From: an uncultured Clostridia bacterium
Lineage (GTDB): Bacteria; Bacillota; Clostridia; Oscillospirales; Ruminococcaceae
Direction: 5' to 3'
Assembly: GCA_947584825.1 (NCBI GenBank)
Contig: CANPWR010000001.1
Span: 1 to 41,584, forward strand
Length of the DNA stretch: 41,584 bases
A program made the position numbers and the translations under genes. Numbering within the stretch: position 1 is the stretch's first letter; each line of letters opens with the position of its first letter. The notes under the pieces are model-generated. The model did no database searches. It was given only the letters and a program-made list of their open reading frames with translations, and had not been told where the DNA came from. This document shows, piece after piece, positions 8,731 to 17,475 of the stretch.

Positions 8731-9636
8731 TTATCTTACCTTTTTCAGTATTTTTTCAAAATATTCAGGAAGTTCGCTGTCAAACTCCATATACTCCCCC
8801 GTTGACGGGTGAACAAACCCTATCTTTTTAGCATGCAGACATTGACCGTCAATACCCTTAAAAGACTTACCATACACATCGTCACCTAAAATCGGATGAC
8901 CAATATACGACATATGAACTCTTATCTGATGAGTTCTTCCTGTTTCAAGTGTAAATTTAAGCAAAGAGTATTTTTCATAAGTCTCTAAAACTTTATAATG
9001 AGTAACCGCATTTTTTGAATTTGTATCAGTGACAGCCATCTTCTTTCGATTAAGCTTATGTCTGCCGATAGGAGCATTTACAGTTCCCTCTTCATCGCTC
9101 ATTCGACCGCAGACAACGCCCATATACTCTCTGGTGAATGAGTGTTCCTTAATCTGCTTAGCCAGATTAGTATGAGCCCTGTCAGTTTTTGCAACAATAA
9201 GCAAACCGCTGGTATATTTATCAATTCTATGAACAATTCCCGGTCTTATAACGCCGTTAATGCTTGAAAGACGTCCTTTGCAATGATACAAAAGAGCATT
9301 TACAAGAGTGCCGTCAGGATTACCTGCCGCAGGATGAACGACCATGCCCTTAGGCTTATTTACAACTAACAGGTCATCATCTTCGTAAATAATATCAATG
9401 GGAATATTCTGCGGTGTAACATCAAGCTCTTCAGGTTCAGGAATGTTTATATCTATAATGTCATTAGTGTGCAATTTATAATTTTTACTAACTTCATGGG
9501 AATTTATCAGGATATTATTATCCTTAAGCAGTTTTTGAATTGACGAACGTGATAGATCCTCGATATTCTCGGATAACCACTTATCAATTCTTTTGCCATC
9601 TGTTTCACTCGACACATAAAGTTTAAGATTTTTCAT
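8731..9636 (-). CDS. rluD: 23S rRNA pseudouridine synthase, RluD family
   Basis: It converts uridines to pseudouridine in large-subunit rRNA. An S4 RNA-binding domain occupies about 1-70 (KRIDKWLSENI...SRSSIQKLL). The catalytic core has GIVHRIDKYTSGLLIVAKT with nucleophile Asp139, then RTHQIRVHMSYIGHPILGD. I chose ATG at 9636 (301 aa), which has GGGGAAA upstream. The frame is open a further 19 codons to 9693, but those have no domain similarity and lie inside lspA. The start overlaps the end of lspA by 14 bases. The order lspA-rluD is common in Firmicutes. Confidence 0.93.
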   Translation of the reverse strand: MKNLKLYVSSETDGKRIDKWLSENIEDLSRSSIQKLLKDNNILINSHEVSKNYKLHTNDIIDINIPEPEELDVTPQNIPIDIIYEDDDLLVVNKPKGMVVHPAAGNPDGTLVNALLYHCKGRLSSINGVIRPGIVHRIDKYTSGLLIVAKTDRAHTNLAKQIKEHSFTREYMGVVCGRMSDEEGTVNAPIGRHKLNRKKMAVTDTNSKNAVTHYKVLETYEKYSLLKFTLETGRTHQIRVHMSYIGHPILGDDVYGKSFKGIDGQCLHAKKIGFVHPSTGEYMEFDSELPEYFEKILKKVR

Positions 9637-10252
9637 CTTCAATTTCCCCTGAATCATCAATTTTAATCGACTCTGTATCATTATCAGAAACATCTGAAAG
9701 TTCTGTTAAAATATCAATCTCACTGTCATTATTCTTTTCATTAGGCGAATCACCTAAAGCTCCCATAACAACCGAACGCTTTTTATGATTATTAATTGAT
9801 TCTATTATCAAATAAGCAACACAAAATCCAATCGCTCCGACAACAACGCAAATATCTGCAAAATTGAATACAGGGAAATCAATAAAATCTGTTTGTATAT
9901 AGTCTATGACTTCTTTATACTTTATTCTGTCAATAATGTTTCCTATTCCTCCTGCCATAATAAATGACAGCATAACAACCTCAAGCTTTAATTTAAAGCG
10001 TCCTGATGCAATGAGAAACAGTACTAAAATAATTGCTATAACAGCAATAACTGTCAACAAAATTGTTTTACCCGCAAATATGCTCCAAGCGGCTCCGTTA
10101 TTCCTGACGTGAGTTATGCTGAACAGGTTGTGTCCGTTTATACTAAGTGTGTAAAAAGTTTCATATAAATCAATATTTGTAATAACAAAATATTTAATAG
10201 CCTGATCAATCAAAACAAGAAGAACAACCAAAACAAGTGATATGAAAATCAT
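9623..10252 (-). CDS. lspA: Lipoprotein signal peptidase (signal peptidase II) with an acidic C-terminal tail
   Basis: LspA cleaves prolipoprotein signal peptides in the membrane after lipidation. Four hydrophobic segments are visible, with catalytic aspartates Asp108 (GGIGNIIDR) and Asp133 (VFNFADICVV) and the conserved RNNGAAWSIF. I prefer ATG at 10252 (209 aa), which has GGAG six bases upstream. An ATG at 10264 has its GGAG only one or two bases away. The family is normally about 150-170 aa. Here about 47 extra residues (163-209) form a cytoplasmic tail with about 16 Asp/Glu against 3 Lys, and its last codons overlap rluD. The function of the tail is unknown. Confidence 0.95.
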   Translation of the reverse strand: MIFISLVLVVLLVLIDQAIKYFVITNIDLYETFYTLSINGHNLFSITHVRNNGAAWSIFAGKTILLTVIAVIAIILVLFLIASGRFKLKLEVVMLSFIMAGGIGNIIDRIKYKEVIDYIQTDFIDFPVFNFADICVVVGAIGFCVAYLIIESINNHKKRSVVMGALGDSPNEKNNDSEIDILTELSDVSDNDTESIKIDDSGEIEDEKS

Positions 10253-10272
10253 TTTAATCTCCATTCTCCACT

Positions 10273-10300
10273 AATATAGTACAAATCTCATTACTTACAA
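10273..10300 (-). promoter_or_regulatory. Candidate promoter and inverted repeat upstream of lspA
   Basis: On the minus strand TTGTAA, 16 bases, then TATATT would start transcription about 15 bases before the lspA ATG. The -10 overlaps the right arm of an inverted repeat, TAGTACAAA (10277-10285) and TTTGTACTA (10311-10319), whose arms are 34 bases apart and flank the -35. The repeat could be an operator. An alternative promoter, TTGTTT-N16-TATAAC, lies further upstream. Since ileS ends in a terminator just before, this operon needs a promoter here. Confidence 0.35.
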
Positions 10301-10373
10301 GTTTGCAGTCTTTGTACTAACAGGCAAAAACTTTAAAATTAGTTATATTTTAACAATAATTTTAAACAAAACA

Positions 10374-10401
10374 TAAGTTGTCAAAATAATCTGACAACTT
10401 A
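10374..10401 (-). terminator. Terminator after ileS
   Basis: A perfect 10-bp stem TAAGTTGTCA / TGACAACTTA with an 8-base loop lies 13 bases past the ileS stop on the minus strand. It is followed by the T-rich run TGTTTTGTTT. It marks the end of the long miaB-to-ileS operon. Confidence 0.65.
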
Positions 10402-10413
10402 CGCTAATAATTA

Positions 10414-13209
10414 TTATTTAGAAATAACACTGTGACATCTGTCGCAAAGTGTAGGATGATCATCGTATGTGCCGACAGTTTCAGAGAACTTCCAACATCT
10501 TTCGCATTTTTCTCCCGTTGCTTTTACAACGTCAATTGATACTCCGTCAAGCTCGCCTTTGAATTCACCCTCGCCGTCTTTAAGCTCAACCTTTGAAACA
10601 ATAAATATTTCAGGAAGTTCATCTGCAAACTTATAGATAGATTTTTGCATATCTCCATCGGCATGCAAGATAACGTCTGCCTCTAATGACTTACCAATAA
10701 CCTTATCTGCTCTCTTGATTTCAAGTGCTTTCTTGACATCTTCTCTTAATGCGGCAATCAAATCCCATTTTTCTGTAAAGCCGGCATCAATTTTAATACC
10801 CGACTTTTCAGGCATATCATTTAAAAATACGCTCTTTGCATTATCGCCTGCAGAATGTGGTATATAACTCCATATCTCGTCAGCAGTAAAGGACATAATA
10901 GGTGCAATAAGTCTGGTAATAGCACTTAATATCCTGTACATTGCTGTCTGTGCAGCTTTTCTAGAAACTGAATCAACATCATCACAGTACAATCTGTCCT
11001 TTATTATATCAAGATAAAAGTTCGACATATCAATTACACAGAAGTTGTGAATTGCATGGAACACAATGTGATAATCAAAAGCACTATATGCAGCATTTAC
11101 CTTGTCAATAAGTTCATCAAGCTTTGTTAATGCCCATTTATCAAGTTCGAATAATTCATCGTCTGAGACGCCGTCCTTGTCAATATCAAATCCGTCGGCG
11201 TTTGATAAATTACCTAAAATAAATCTTGCTGTGTTTCTTATTTTTTTATAGGCATCGGAAAGCTGTGCAAGTATATCATTAGAAATTCTAATATCCGAAT
11301 GATAGTCGCTCGACGCCACCCAAAGTCTTAAAATGTCTGAACCGTATTTATCTGTAATTTCAGAAGGCTCAATGCCGTTTCCGAGAGACTTGTGCATAGT
11401 TTTGCCCTGACCGTCAACGACCCAGCCGTGAGTACATACAGTCTTATAGGGAGCCTCACCGTTGCATACAATTGATGTCAGCAAAGATGACTGGAACCAG
11501 CCTCTGTATTGGTCAGCTCCCTCAAGATATAAATCAGCAGGAGCGTTAAGATCCTCTCTTTCCTCTAAGACAGCCTTATGTGTAACTCCGCTGTCAAACC
11601 ACACGTCTAAAATGTCCATCTCTTTTTCAAAATCTGAACATCCGCACTCGCATTTAACACTTTCAGGAATGAAATCCTTAGCATCTTTTATATACCATGC
11701 GTCTGAGCCTTCTGCCCTGAACAGATCAGAAATTGCCTTAATTGTTTCATCATTGCAGATAGGCTTTCCGCAGTCCTTGCAGTAAACAACGGGAATAGGA
11801 ACTCCCCAGGTTCTTTGTCTGGAAATACACCAGTCAGAACGATCCTGTACCATTCCCTTAATTCTGTCCTCACCCCATTTCGGGATCCATTCAACCTTTT
11901 CGATTGCCTTAACTGTTTCATCCTTGAAGTTCTTAACAGAACAGAACCACTGCTCGGTAGCTCTAAAAAGAATAGGAGATTTACATCTCCAGCAATGAGG
12001 ATACTGGTGCTCAATGTTTTCTATAGCAAACAAAGCTCCTGTTTCCTTTAAATGCTCTGCTATAACTTGGTTAGCCTTGTCAGTTGTCAGACCTTCAAAC
12101 ATACCGGAATCCTTAGTTAAAACTCCCTTTCCGTCAACGCCGACAACTATACCTATATCATCATATTTTTTACATACTTCAAAGTCGTCTACACCATATC
12201 CCGGAGCAGTATGAACACAGCCTGTACCGCTTTCTAAAGTAACGTGATCACCAAGAATTACAGGAGACGGTCTGTTCATAAACGGGTGCTCGGTCTTGAT
12301 TCCTTCAAGATCGCTGCCCAAAAATTTAGCAATAATCTCATACTTTTCAATTCCTGCAGCTTCCATAGTTACAGGAACAAGGTATTCTGCCATTACATAA
12401 TTTTCACCGTTTTCTGCCTTTACAACAACATAGTCATAATTCGGTCCAAGACAAATAGCCAAGTTGCCCGGAAGAGTCCATGTTGTAGTTGTCCAAATAA
12501 CGAAATATGTGTTGTTTATATCTATTCCCTTTTCAGTAAATAGTCCCTTATCATCAGACACCTTAAACTTGACATAAATAGACTGGCACGGATCGTCTGA
12601 ATACTCTATTTCCGCTTCAGCCAGAGCCGTCTGACATTCAGGACACCAATAAACAGGTTTTAAACCCTTGTATACATAGCCCTTTTTAGCAAACTCGCCA
12701 AAGACTTCAACTTCTCTAGCCTCAAACTCAGGCTTTAAGGTTAGATAAGGATTGTCAAAATCACCTAACACGCCAAGTCTTTTAAACTGCTCTTTTTGAT
12801 TTTCCATAAAAGACAGTGCAAAATCCTTGCAGTGTTGTCTTAACTCAACAGGAGGAATCGCACCGTTTTCAACGCCTATAGACTTCATCGCTTTAAGCTC
12901 TATAGGAAGTCCATGAGTATCCCAGCCTGGCACATAGTGAGAACGAAAGCCGCTCATGTTCTTATACTTGACAATAATATCCTTGAGAACCTTGTTTAAT
13001 GCAGTTCCAAGGTGAATGTCGCCGTTTGCGTATGGAGGTCCGTCATGCAAAGTATAATTAGGCTTGCCCTCATTTTTCTTTATTATATCCTCATAAAGAT
13101 TTTCTTCGTCCCACTTTTTAAGCATCTCAGGCTCTCTTTTGGGAAGGTTTCCCCTCATAGGAAATTCAGTTTTAGGTAAATTCAACGAAGTGTTATAGTC
13201 CTGTGGCAT
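10414..13209 (-). CDS. ileS: Isoleucyl-tRNA synthetase
   Basis: This class I synthetase charges tRNA(Ile). The 931-aa bacterial-type enzyme has the HIGH-equivalent HLGT at 66-69 (PPYANGDIHLGTALNK), the CP1 editing domain, and the KMSKS-equivalent in GKTMHKSLGNG. The last-mentioned variant is one I recall from other anaerobes, so I do not consider it a defect. The anticodon-binding domain and a C-terminal four-Cys zinc finger (CERCWKF...CDRC) follow. The start at 13209 has AGGAG 12 bases upstream. It follows divIVA by 22 bases, the usual Gram-positive order. No Ile T-box is seen, because the gene is an internal member of an operon. Confidence 0.98.
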   Translation of the reverse strand: MPQDYNTSLNLPKTEFPMRGNLPKREPEMLKKWDEENLYEDIIKKNEGKPNYTLHDGPPYANGDIHLGTALNKVLKDIIVKYKNMSGFRSHYVPGWDTHGLPIELKAMKSIGVENGAIPPVELRQHCKDFALSFMENQKEQFKRLGVLGDFDNPYLTLKPEFEAREVEVFGEFAKKGYVYKGLKPVYWCPECQTALAEAEIEYSDDPCQSIYVKFKVSDDKGLFTEKGIDINNTYFVIWTTTTWTLPGNLAICLGPNYDYVVVKAENGENYVMAEYLVPVTMEAAGIEKYEIIAKFLGSDLEGIKTEHPFMNRPSPVILGDHVTLESGTGCVHTAPGYGVDDFEVCKKYDDIGIVVGVDGKGVLTKDSGMFEGLTTDKANQVIAEHLKETGALFAIENIEHQYPHCWRCKSPILFRATEQWFCSVKNFKDETVKAIEKVEWIPKWGEDRIKGMVQDRSDWCISRQRTWGVPIPVVYCKDCGKPICNDETIKAISDLFRAEGSDAWYIKDAKDFIPESVKCECGCSDFEKEMDILDVWFDSGVTHKAVLEEREDLNAPADLYLEGADQYRGWFQSSLLTSIVCNGEAPYKTVCTHGWVVDGQGKTMHKSLGNGIEPSEITDKYGSDILRLWVASSDYHSDIRISNDILAQLSDAYKKIRNTARFILGNLSNADGFDIDKDGVSDDELFELDKWALTKLDELIDKVNAAYSAFDYHIVFHAIHNFCVIDMSNFYLDIIKDRLYCDDVDSVSRKAAQTAMYRILSAITRLIAPIMSFTADEIWSYIPHSAGDNAKSVFLNDMPEKSGIKIDAGFTEKWDLIAALREDVKKALEIKRADKVIGKSLEADVILHADGDMQKSIYKFADELPEIFIVSKVELKDGEGEFKGELDGVSIDVVKATGEKCERCWKFSETVGTYDDHPTLCDRCHSVISK

Positions 13210-13231
13210 TTATATAAAGTCTCCTTAATAA

Positions 13232-13972
13232 TCAGTTATTTTTTCCAAATTTCAAATCACCGTAATGACCTTCATCAGGAGTATACTTATTTCCTTCATA
13301 ATGGAAATTATCTTGTGCGCTGCTCTGAGCGGCAATCTCCTGAGCCTTGTCGATAATTGCTTTGCTTTCCTCAAGCTTCTTTTCTCTGGCTTCTTTTTCG
13401 GCAATGATCTGCTCTACCTCGTCCTCAGAAATCTCAGGAAGTTCCATAATAAGCTTTAACTGCTTATTATAAAGCTCGGTAAGCTGAGCCTTAAATCTTG
13501 TAACCTCAACCTTTAATTTTGCAAGGTTTTCGGCCTCCTGCTCACTTTGGATTTTAGATGATTTAATCCTGTATTCAGTCTTTTCGGTATTCTCTTTAAT
13601 CAGAATTTCACACTTAGCCTTGTGCTCACGAACGATCCTGTCACATTCCTCAGCACTCTGACGTGAAACAATTTCCTGCTCCTCACGTGCCTTGTTAAGT
13701 ATAGCCTCAGCTTCTGCTTTAGCTTCAGAAATAATCTTGTGACCTTGCTTTTGCGCACCCAGCAAAGCTTCTTTTATTGCGTCCTCATCGCTTCTGTATT
13801 CATTAATCTTTTCAACAAGCTTAATGATTTTAGCTTCACTTTCCTGATTCTGAGCTACCACATCAGCAAATGCCTTTGAAAGACCAAGAAGGTATTCATC
13901 AACATCTTCGGATTTATAGCCAAATGTTGCTTTTTCAAAGGTTTTTTCAGCTATATCGTTTGGATTAATCAT
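13232..13972 (-). CDS. divIVA: Cell-division protein DivIVA
   Basis: DivIVA is a coiled-coil scaffold that binds negatively curved membrane at poles and division sites. The N-terminal lipid-binding module is visible (MINPNDIAEKTFEKATFGYKS with EDVDEYLLGL, residues 1-30). It is followed by a long charged heptad region (about 30-215) rich in Glu/Lys/Ala, then a polar tail. Length is 246 aa, rather long but within the clostridial range. ATG at 13972 has AGGAGG 7 bases upstream. It lies between ylmH and ileS, the conserved location. Confidence 0.93.
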   Translation of the reverse strand: MINPNDIAEKTFEKATFGYKSEDVDEYLLGLSKAFADVVAQNQESEAKIIKLVEKINEYRSDEDAIKEALLGAQKQGHKIISEAKAEAEAILNKAREEQEIVSRQSAEECDRIVREHKAKCEILIKENTEKTEYRIKSSKIQSEQEAENLAKLKVEVTRFKAQLTELYNKQLKLIMELPEISEDEVEQIIAEKEAREKKLEESKAIIDKAQEIAAQSSAQDNFHYEGNKYTPDEGHYGDLKFGKNN

Positions 13973-13995
13973 ACTTTATCCTCCTAAATGATATA

Positions 13996-14781
13996 TTAAT
14001 CATATTTTTTAATCGTTATGTGTAAACGATTTTTCCTTGACAGTCCATCGACTGAACTTAACAAAAATTTTCCGTAACCGCGAATGGAAAAGTTAATACC
14101 TTCACACATTTCATAGCTGGGAGAAAAGACTTCCTCAAAATCTATAAAAACACCGTTAGTCTTTATAATATTAGACGCCTTTTCCCTGCTTTTATTTATA
14201 GCTAGTGCAATTACACTGTCTGCCCTTAACGATGCGACAGTTCCGCATATGTCAGAAAATTTTTGCTCCAAAGCAACATCTGATAAATCAAAACCGATCT
14301 CCGTCTTTACACCTATTCTACCAATCTTATGTATATTTTCAAGAATTAAAGGTAATATTTTGTCAACTGCAAATACAATTGCTTTTCCCTCAGATATGAT
14401 TATATCACCTATGCAATCTCTTGAGATTTTTAATGACATTAAGGCTCCAAGTACGTCACGGTGTGTCAAGATGTCACATTTTCTATATGTAAAGGTCAAT
14501 CCTTTTACAGGAAAATCACTATATTTTATTTCACTGTAAAGCGGAAACACGCCCAGAACAAGTCTGTTCGCATTTTCATACCCGCCATAAAAGCTATAAT
14601 TATCAAATTTCAGCGAATCAAGAACCAGTTTTGCTATTTTTGATTGACGGCAATCTAAGAAAAATGAAAATTTCTCAACATATTTCTCATTTGCGATGTT
14701 TACCCAATCAATTATTTTATCAACAAGCAAATGATCCGATTTTGATAAATTCTTTAAAAATGAGCTGTTAAACTCCTTCAT
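13996..14781 (-). CDS. ylmH: YlmH-like S4-domain RNA-binding protein
   Basis: This 261-aa protein is of the YlmH family, encoded in the Gram-positive division cluster. An S4 RNA-binding domain lies at the C-terminus (about 195-261, with VFSPSYEMCEGINFSIRGYG). The N-terminal two thirds contain the family's typical RQSKIAKL and GDIIISEGKAIVF segments. YlmH of B. subtilis has been linked to rescue of stalled 50S-peptidyl-tRNA complexes; here that is by family only. The ATG overlaps the sepF stop by one base (TAATG) and there is no strong ribosome site, so translation is probably coupled to sepF. Confidence 0.88.
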   Translation of the reverse strand: MKEFNSSFLKNLSKSDHLLVDKIIDWVNIANEKYVEKFSFFLDCRQSKIAKLVLDSLKFDNYSFYGGYENANRLVLGVFPLYSEIKYSDFPVKGLTFTYRKCDILTHRDVLGALMSLKISRDCIGDIIISEGKAIVFAVDKILPLILENIHKIGRIGVKTEIGFDLSDVALEQKFSDICGTVASLRADSVIALAINKSREKASNIIKTNGVFIDFEEVFSPSYEMCEGINFSIRGYGKFLLSSVDGLSRKNRLHITIKKYD

Positions 14782-15203
14782 TAAAAGCTATATCCGTTGT
14801 TTTCCAATTCGCTCATTAAATCAACGCCTGAAAATCCGACATTCTTCGGCATTATTGCAAAGGTCTTCTGTGCCATCATCTTAATGTCAGCGCCGTTTGC
14901 ATATGCAACTCCGGAAAGAAAGTCAAGTATTCTTTTAGCGTCCTCACTTCTAACCGTTTCAAGGTTAAGAAGAACGGTCTTCTGATCATTTAAATCATCG
15001 CCTATTGCTTTTACCTCAGAAAAATCTGTAGGTCTTGCAAGAACTATCTGCAATGTAGTTGTTGCAGCGATTTTTACCTCTCTATTTCTTCTGTCTCTGA
15101 TTTCTTCCGCTGTCATTTCTTCTTTCTCATAAATAGAATCATAACCATCAACGGTCTCATCGCTACCTATGAAAAGGTTCTTGAAGTTTTGCATAACACT
15201 CAT
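14781..15203 (-). CDS. sepF: Cell-division protein SepF
   Basis: SepF is a membrane-binding protein that polymerises and tethers FtsZ to the membrane. The 140-aa product has the short amphipathic N-terminus (MSVMQNFKNLFIG), a charged linker and the C-terminal alpha/beta domain. Conserved segments there are LNLETVRSEDAKRILDFLSG and IKMMAQKTFAIMPKNV. ATG at 15203 has GGAGGT upstream. It starts 2 bases after the yggS stop and its own stop overlaps ylmH. The usual yggT gene between sepF and ylmH is absent. Confidence 0.95.
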   Translation of the reverse strand: MSVMQNFKNLFIGSDETVDGYDSIYEKEEMTAEEIRDRRNREVKIAATTTLQIVLARPTDFSEVKAIGDDLNDQKTVLLNLETVRSEDAKRILDFLSGVAYANGADIKMMAQKTFAIMPKNVGFSGVDLMSELENNGYSF

Positions 15204-15205
15204 TT

Positions 15206-15946
15206 TTATACCTCCAAATATTTTCTCGCCCCGAAGAGCTTTGTTCCTATTCTCACGAGATTAGAACCGTATTTGACGGCTTTAGTGTAATCTCCCGACA
15301 TACCAACAGATAGCACATTCATGTTGATACGATTTAATTTCTTTTGTCCTATTTCATGATAAAGCTCCTGCAAACTGCCGTAGATATGATCATCGGCATC
15401 AATCGGCGGTATAGCCATCAAGCCGTTAATTCTGACATTCTCAAGCTCTGTTATTCTCTTTGCAAGCTCCAGAACATTCTGCTTTGAAATACCACTTTTC
15501 GATAACTCATTACCGATATTGACTTCGATAAGTATATCCATAGTTTTATCATTTTTTCTAGCCTGTCTATCAATCTCAGAAGCCAGTTTAAAACTGTCAA
15601 CCGATTGAATCTGAGAAACATCATTGATAATATACTTTACTTTATTTGTCTGTAAATGTCCTATAAACTGTACCTCGCACGGCTTGTAGAAATCCTTCTT
15701 AGAAAGGTATTCCTGCACTCTGTTTTCGCCCAACAAATCGATACCCTGCTCAATGGCAAAGTTAATAAGTTCAGGCTCAACAGTCTTGGTAACAGCCATA
15801 ATTCGTATATTATCATCCTGATCTCTGTATTTAGACTTACTATCTTTTATATTATAACATATTTCTTTATAGTTTTCAACTAAATATTTAAATTTTTTAT
15901 CCTTATTCTGTATTTGAGTCGGTTGCTGTTCCTGAAGAGACTTCAT
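15206..15946 (-). CDS. yggS: YggS/YlmE-type PLP-binding homeostasis protein
   Basis: This single-domain alanine-racemase-fold protein binds pyridoxal phosphate and buffers its level; it has no known catalytic activity. Visible features are the PLP lysine Lys54 (IMAVTKTVEPELI), LLGENRVQEY, IGHLQTNKVKYI, SVDSFKLASE and the C-terminal LSVGMSGDYTKAV with VRIGTKLFGAR. I chose ATG at 15946 (246 aa), with GAGGGGG about 9 bases upstream; a GTG two codons earlier is too close to it. No later start exists before the conserved core. The first 44 bases overlap the end of the upstream HlyD-like gene, and the extra 20 residues are polar and not family-conserved. Confidence 0.92.
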   Translation of the reverse strand: MKSLQEQQPTQIQNKDKKFKYLVENYKEICYNIKDSKSKYRDQDDNIRIMAVTKTVEPELINFAIEQGIDLLGENRVQEYLSKKDFYKPCEVQFIGHLQTNKVKYIINDVSQIQSVDSFKLASEIDRQARKNDKTMDILIEVNIGNELSKSGISKQNVLELAKRITELENVRINGLMAIPPIDADDHIYGSLQELYHEIGQKKLNRINMNVLSVGMSGDYTKAVKYGSNLVRIGTKLFGARKYLEV

Positions 15947-17135
15947 CAGCACTAACCCCCTCTAATAAAATTTGATCATATAACAGAAGATAGCTGTCAT
16001 CAGATGTGTTCTTTGACAACACATAGTCATCGCCTTCATATATTACATCTATTTTCTTAAATGTAATTTGCTGTCCAAGCATTACATAGACGCCCTTTTG
16101 CTCTCCCTGAAATCTTATAGCTTCTCTTGGTATCTTAACACCGGTATACTCGTCGAAAATCAGTTCAGCATTATCAAACCTGTTGTTTAACACATTTTCG
16201 TCAAGCTCGTTACAGCTTAGAATTACAATGCTGTTATCAGTGCCGTCAATAGGCTTAATGCTGTCAACAGTAACATCGTAAACCTTATTAGACGAATTAA
16301 ATCTTATAGATAACCCATCATTAATAAGAAATTTATTGGTGTTTTTTATTATACCAAGAAACTTCCATTCATAGCTTTTTAAAAGCTTGCCTACTGTATT
16401 TTCAGTAACCTTCGGCTTAATGTCAAACAGCTTTTGAAGCTCATCAGTAGACATATTTTCTATATCCTCATAAGAAACTGTTGACTCATATCCGTCAACA
16501 GATTTAACAAAGTAACCCGCACTGTTTACCATAATACTATCAATAGGGTCCTCTACTTTGGAATTTAAATCATTAATTTCTGATTTTATCTGCTTTATTG
16601 CAGGTTTAAAATTTTCTTCTGTTCCTGTGACAATATTATATATATTCATAGTGTAAAGCAAATCATCACTATTAGAACATACAGATGAATAATCCTTTTG
16701 TTGAATCCTATTTGCAACATTCAGATAATCATTTTTAATTTTATTTCTGAGAGCCTCTGCCTGAACATAATTTGTTGTACCCGGACTCTGAGCTCTTTTT
16801 AAATCAGATAAAACAGTTTTCAGCCTCGACAATCTGTTTCTATAATAGATTTGATCCTCGTTACTGTAAACTCTTGCAACAGCCGAATTTTCTGAAACCT
16901 TAAGACCGTCATCATACAGATAATTTATAACTCCGCCGCTTGTATTGTCGTAATTAATAACCCGTTCATCACGCAAAAACATACCCTTGAAAGTTATATT
17001 TTCATTAACGGTATAGAGTACAGCTTCCTCAGTATCATGCGAATTATTTATCATAAATGCAATCTGACTTCCGACCATAATCATTATAAAAACAGATAAA
17101 GCAACGCCTAAAACTTTAACTGTAATTGAATTCAT
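15903..17135 (-). CDS. HlyD-like membrane-fusion (adaptor) protein in the division cluster
   Basis: The 410-aa protein has one N-terminal membrane segment (about 6-28) and a large extracytoplasmic part. I read that part as a HlyD/membrane-fusion layout. A lipoyl-like half (GGVINYLYDDGLKVSENSAV, about 67-87) is followed by a charged helical hairpin (about 95-200). The second lipoyl half comes next (IMVNSAGYFVKSVDGYES), then beta-barrel regions to the end. Such proteins usually link an inner-membrane pump to outer components, but no ABC, MFS or RND partner is in the window. Its neighbours are hfq and yggS-sepF-ylmH-divIVA, which hints at envelope or division work. Exact role unknown. The ribosome site AGGAG sits in a small hairpin, GCTCC-GTTA-GGAGC. 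Confidence 0.7.
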   Translation of the reverse strand: MNSITVKVLGVALSVFIMIMVGSQIAFMINNSHDTEEAVLYTVNENITFKGMFLRDERVINYDNTSGGVINYLYDDGLKVSENSAVARVYSNEDQIYYRNRLSRLKTVLSDLKRAQSPGTTNYVQAEALRNKIKNDYLNVANRIQQKDYSSVCSNSDDLLYTMNIYNIVTGTEENFKPAIKQIKSEINDLNSKVEDPIDSIMVNSAGYFVKSVDGYESTVSYEDIENMSTDELQKLFDIKPKVTENTVGKLLKSYEWKFLGIIKNTNKFLINDGLSIRFNSSNKVYDVTVDSIKPIDGTDNSIVILSCNELDENVLNNRFDNAELIFDEYTGVKIPREAIRFQGEQKGVYVMLGQQITFKKIDVIYEGDDYVLSKNTSDDSYLLLYDQILLEGVSADEVSSGTATDSNTE

Positions 17136-17187
17136 TTTAAGCTAGGCTCCTAACGGAGCAACCTCCCCTTTTCTTTTGCAAACTTAC

Positions 17188-17424
17188 TTAATTATCGTTG
17201 TTTGAATCAAGCAGATTAATAGCCTTCGCCGGAACGATTGTGGAAATAGCGTGCTTATAGACAACATTTTGCTTTCCATCACATTCCAAAATTACAATAT
17301 AGCTGTCAAAACCGTGAACTAAACCCTTAAATTGAAATCCGTTTACCAAGAAAATTGTAACCGGAACTTTCTCTTTTCTTGCCTGATTTAAAAATACGTC
17401 CTGCAAATTCATTCCTTTGTTCAT
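17188..17424 (-). CDS. hfq: RNA chaperone Hfq
   Basis: Hfq is an Sm-fold hexamer that binds sRNAs and mRNAs. The 78-aa sequence has the Sm1 part NLQDVFLNQARKEKVPVTIF with LVNGFQFKG, and the Sm2 motif YKHAISTIVP, in which the Lys-His pair binds uridine. There is a short acidic/Asn tail, as in other Firmicutes. ATG at 17424 has GGGAG 7 bases upstream. It follows miaA by 111 bases, the conserved miaA-hfq order, and may also use its own promoter. Confidence 0.97.
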   Translation of the reverse strand: MNKGMNLQDVFLNQARKEKVPVTIFLVNGFQFKGLVHGFDSYIVILECDGKQNVVYKHAISTIVPAKAINLLDSNNDN

Positions 17425-17475
17425 GTAATATCTCCCTTTCTATTTGAAAATAAATAAATACAAATAAAATTTATA

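Noticed and set aside
11360..11420. IleRS with a damaged KMSKS motif (TMHKS)
   Set aside because: Surrounding residues are intact, and this variant is, by recall, common in IleRS of anaerobic Firmicutes.
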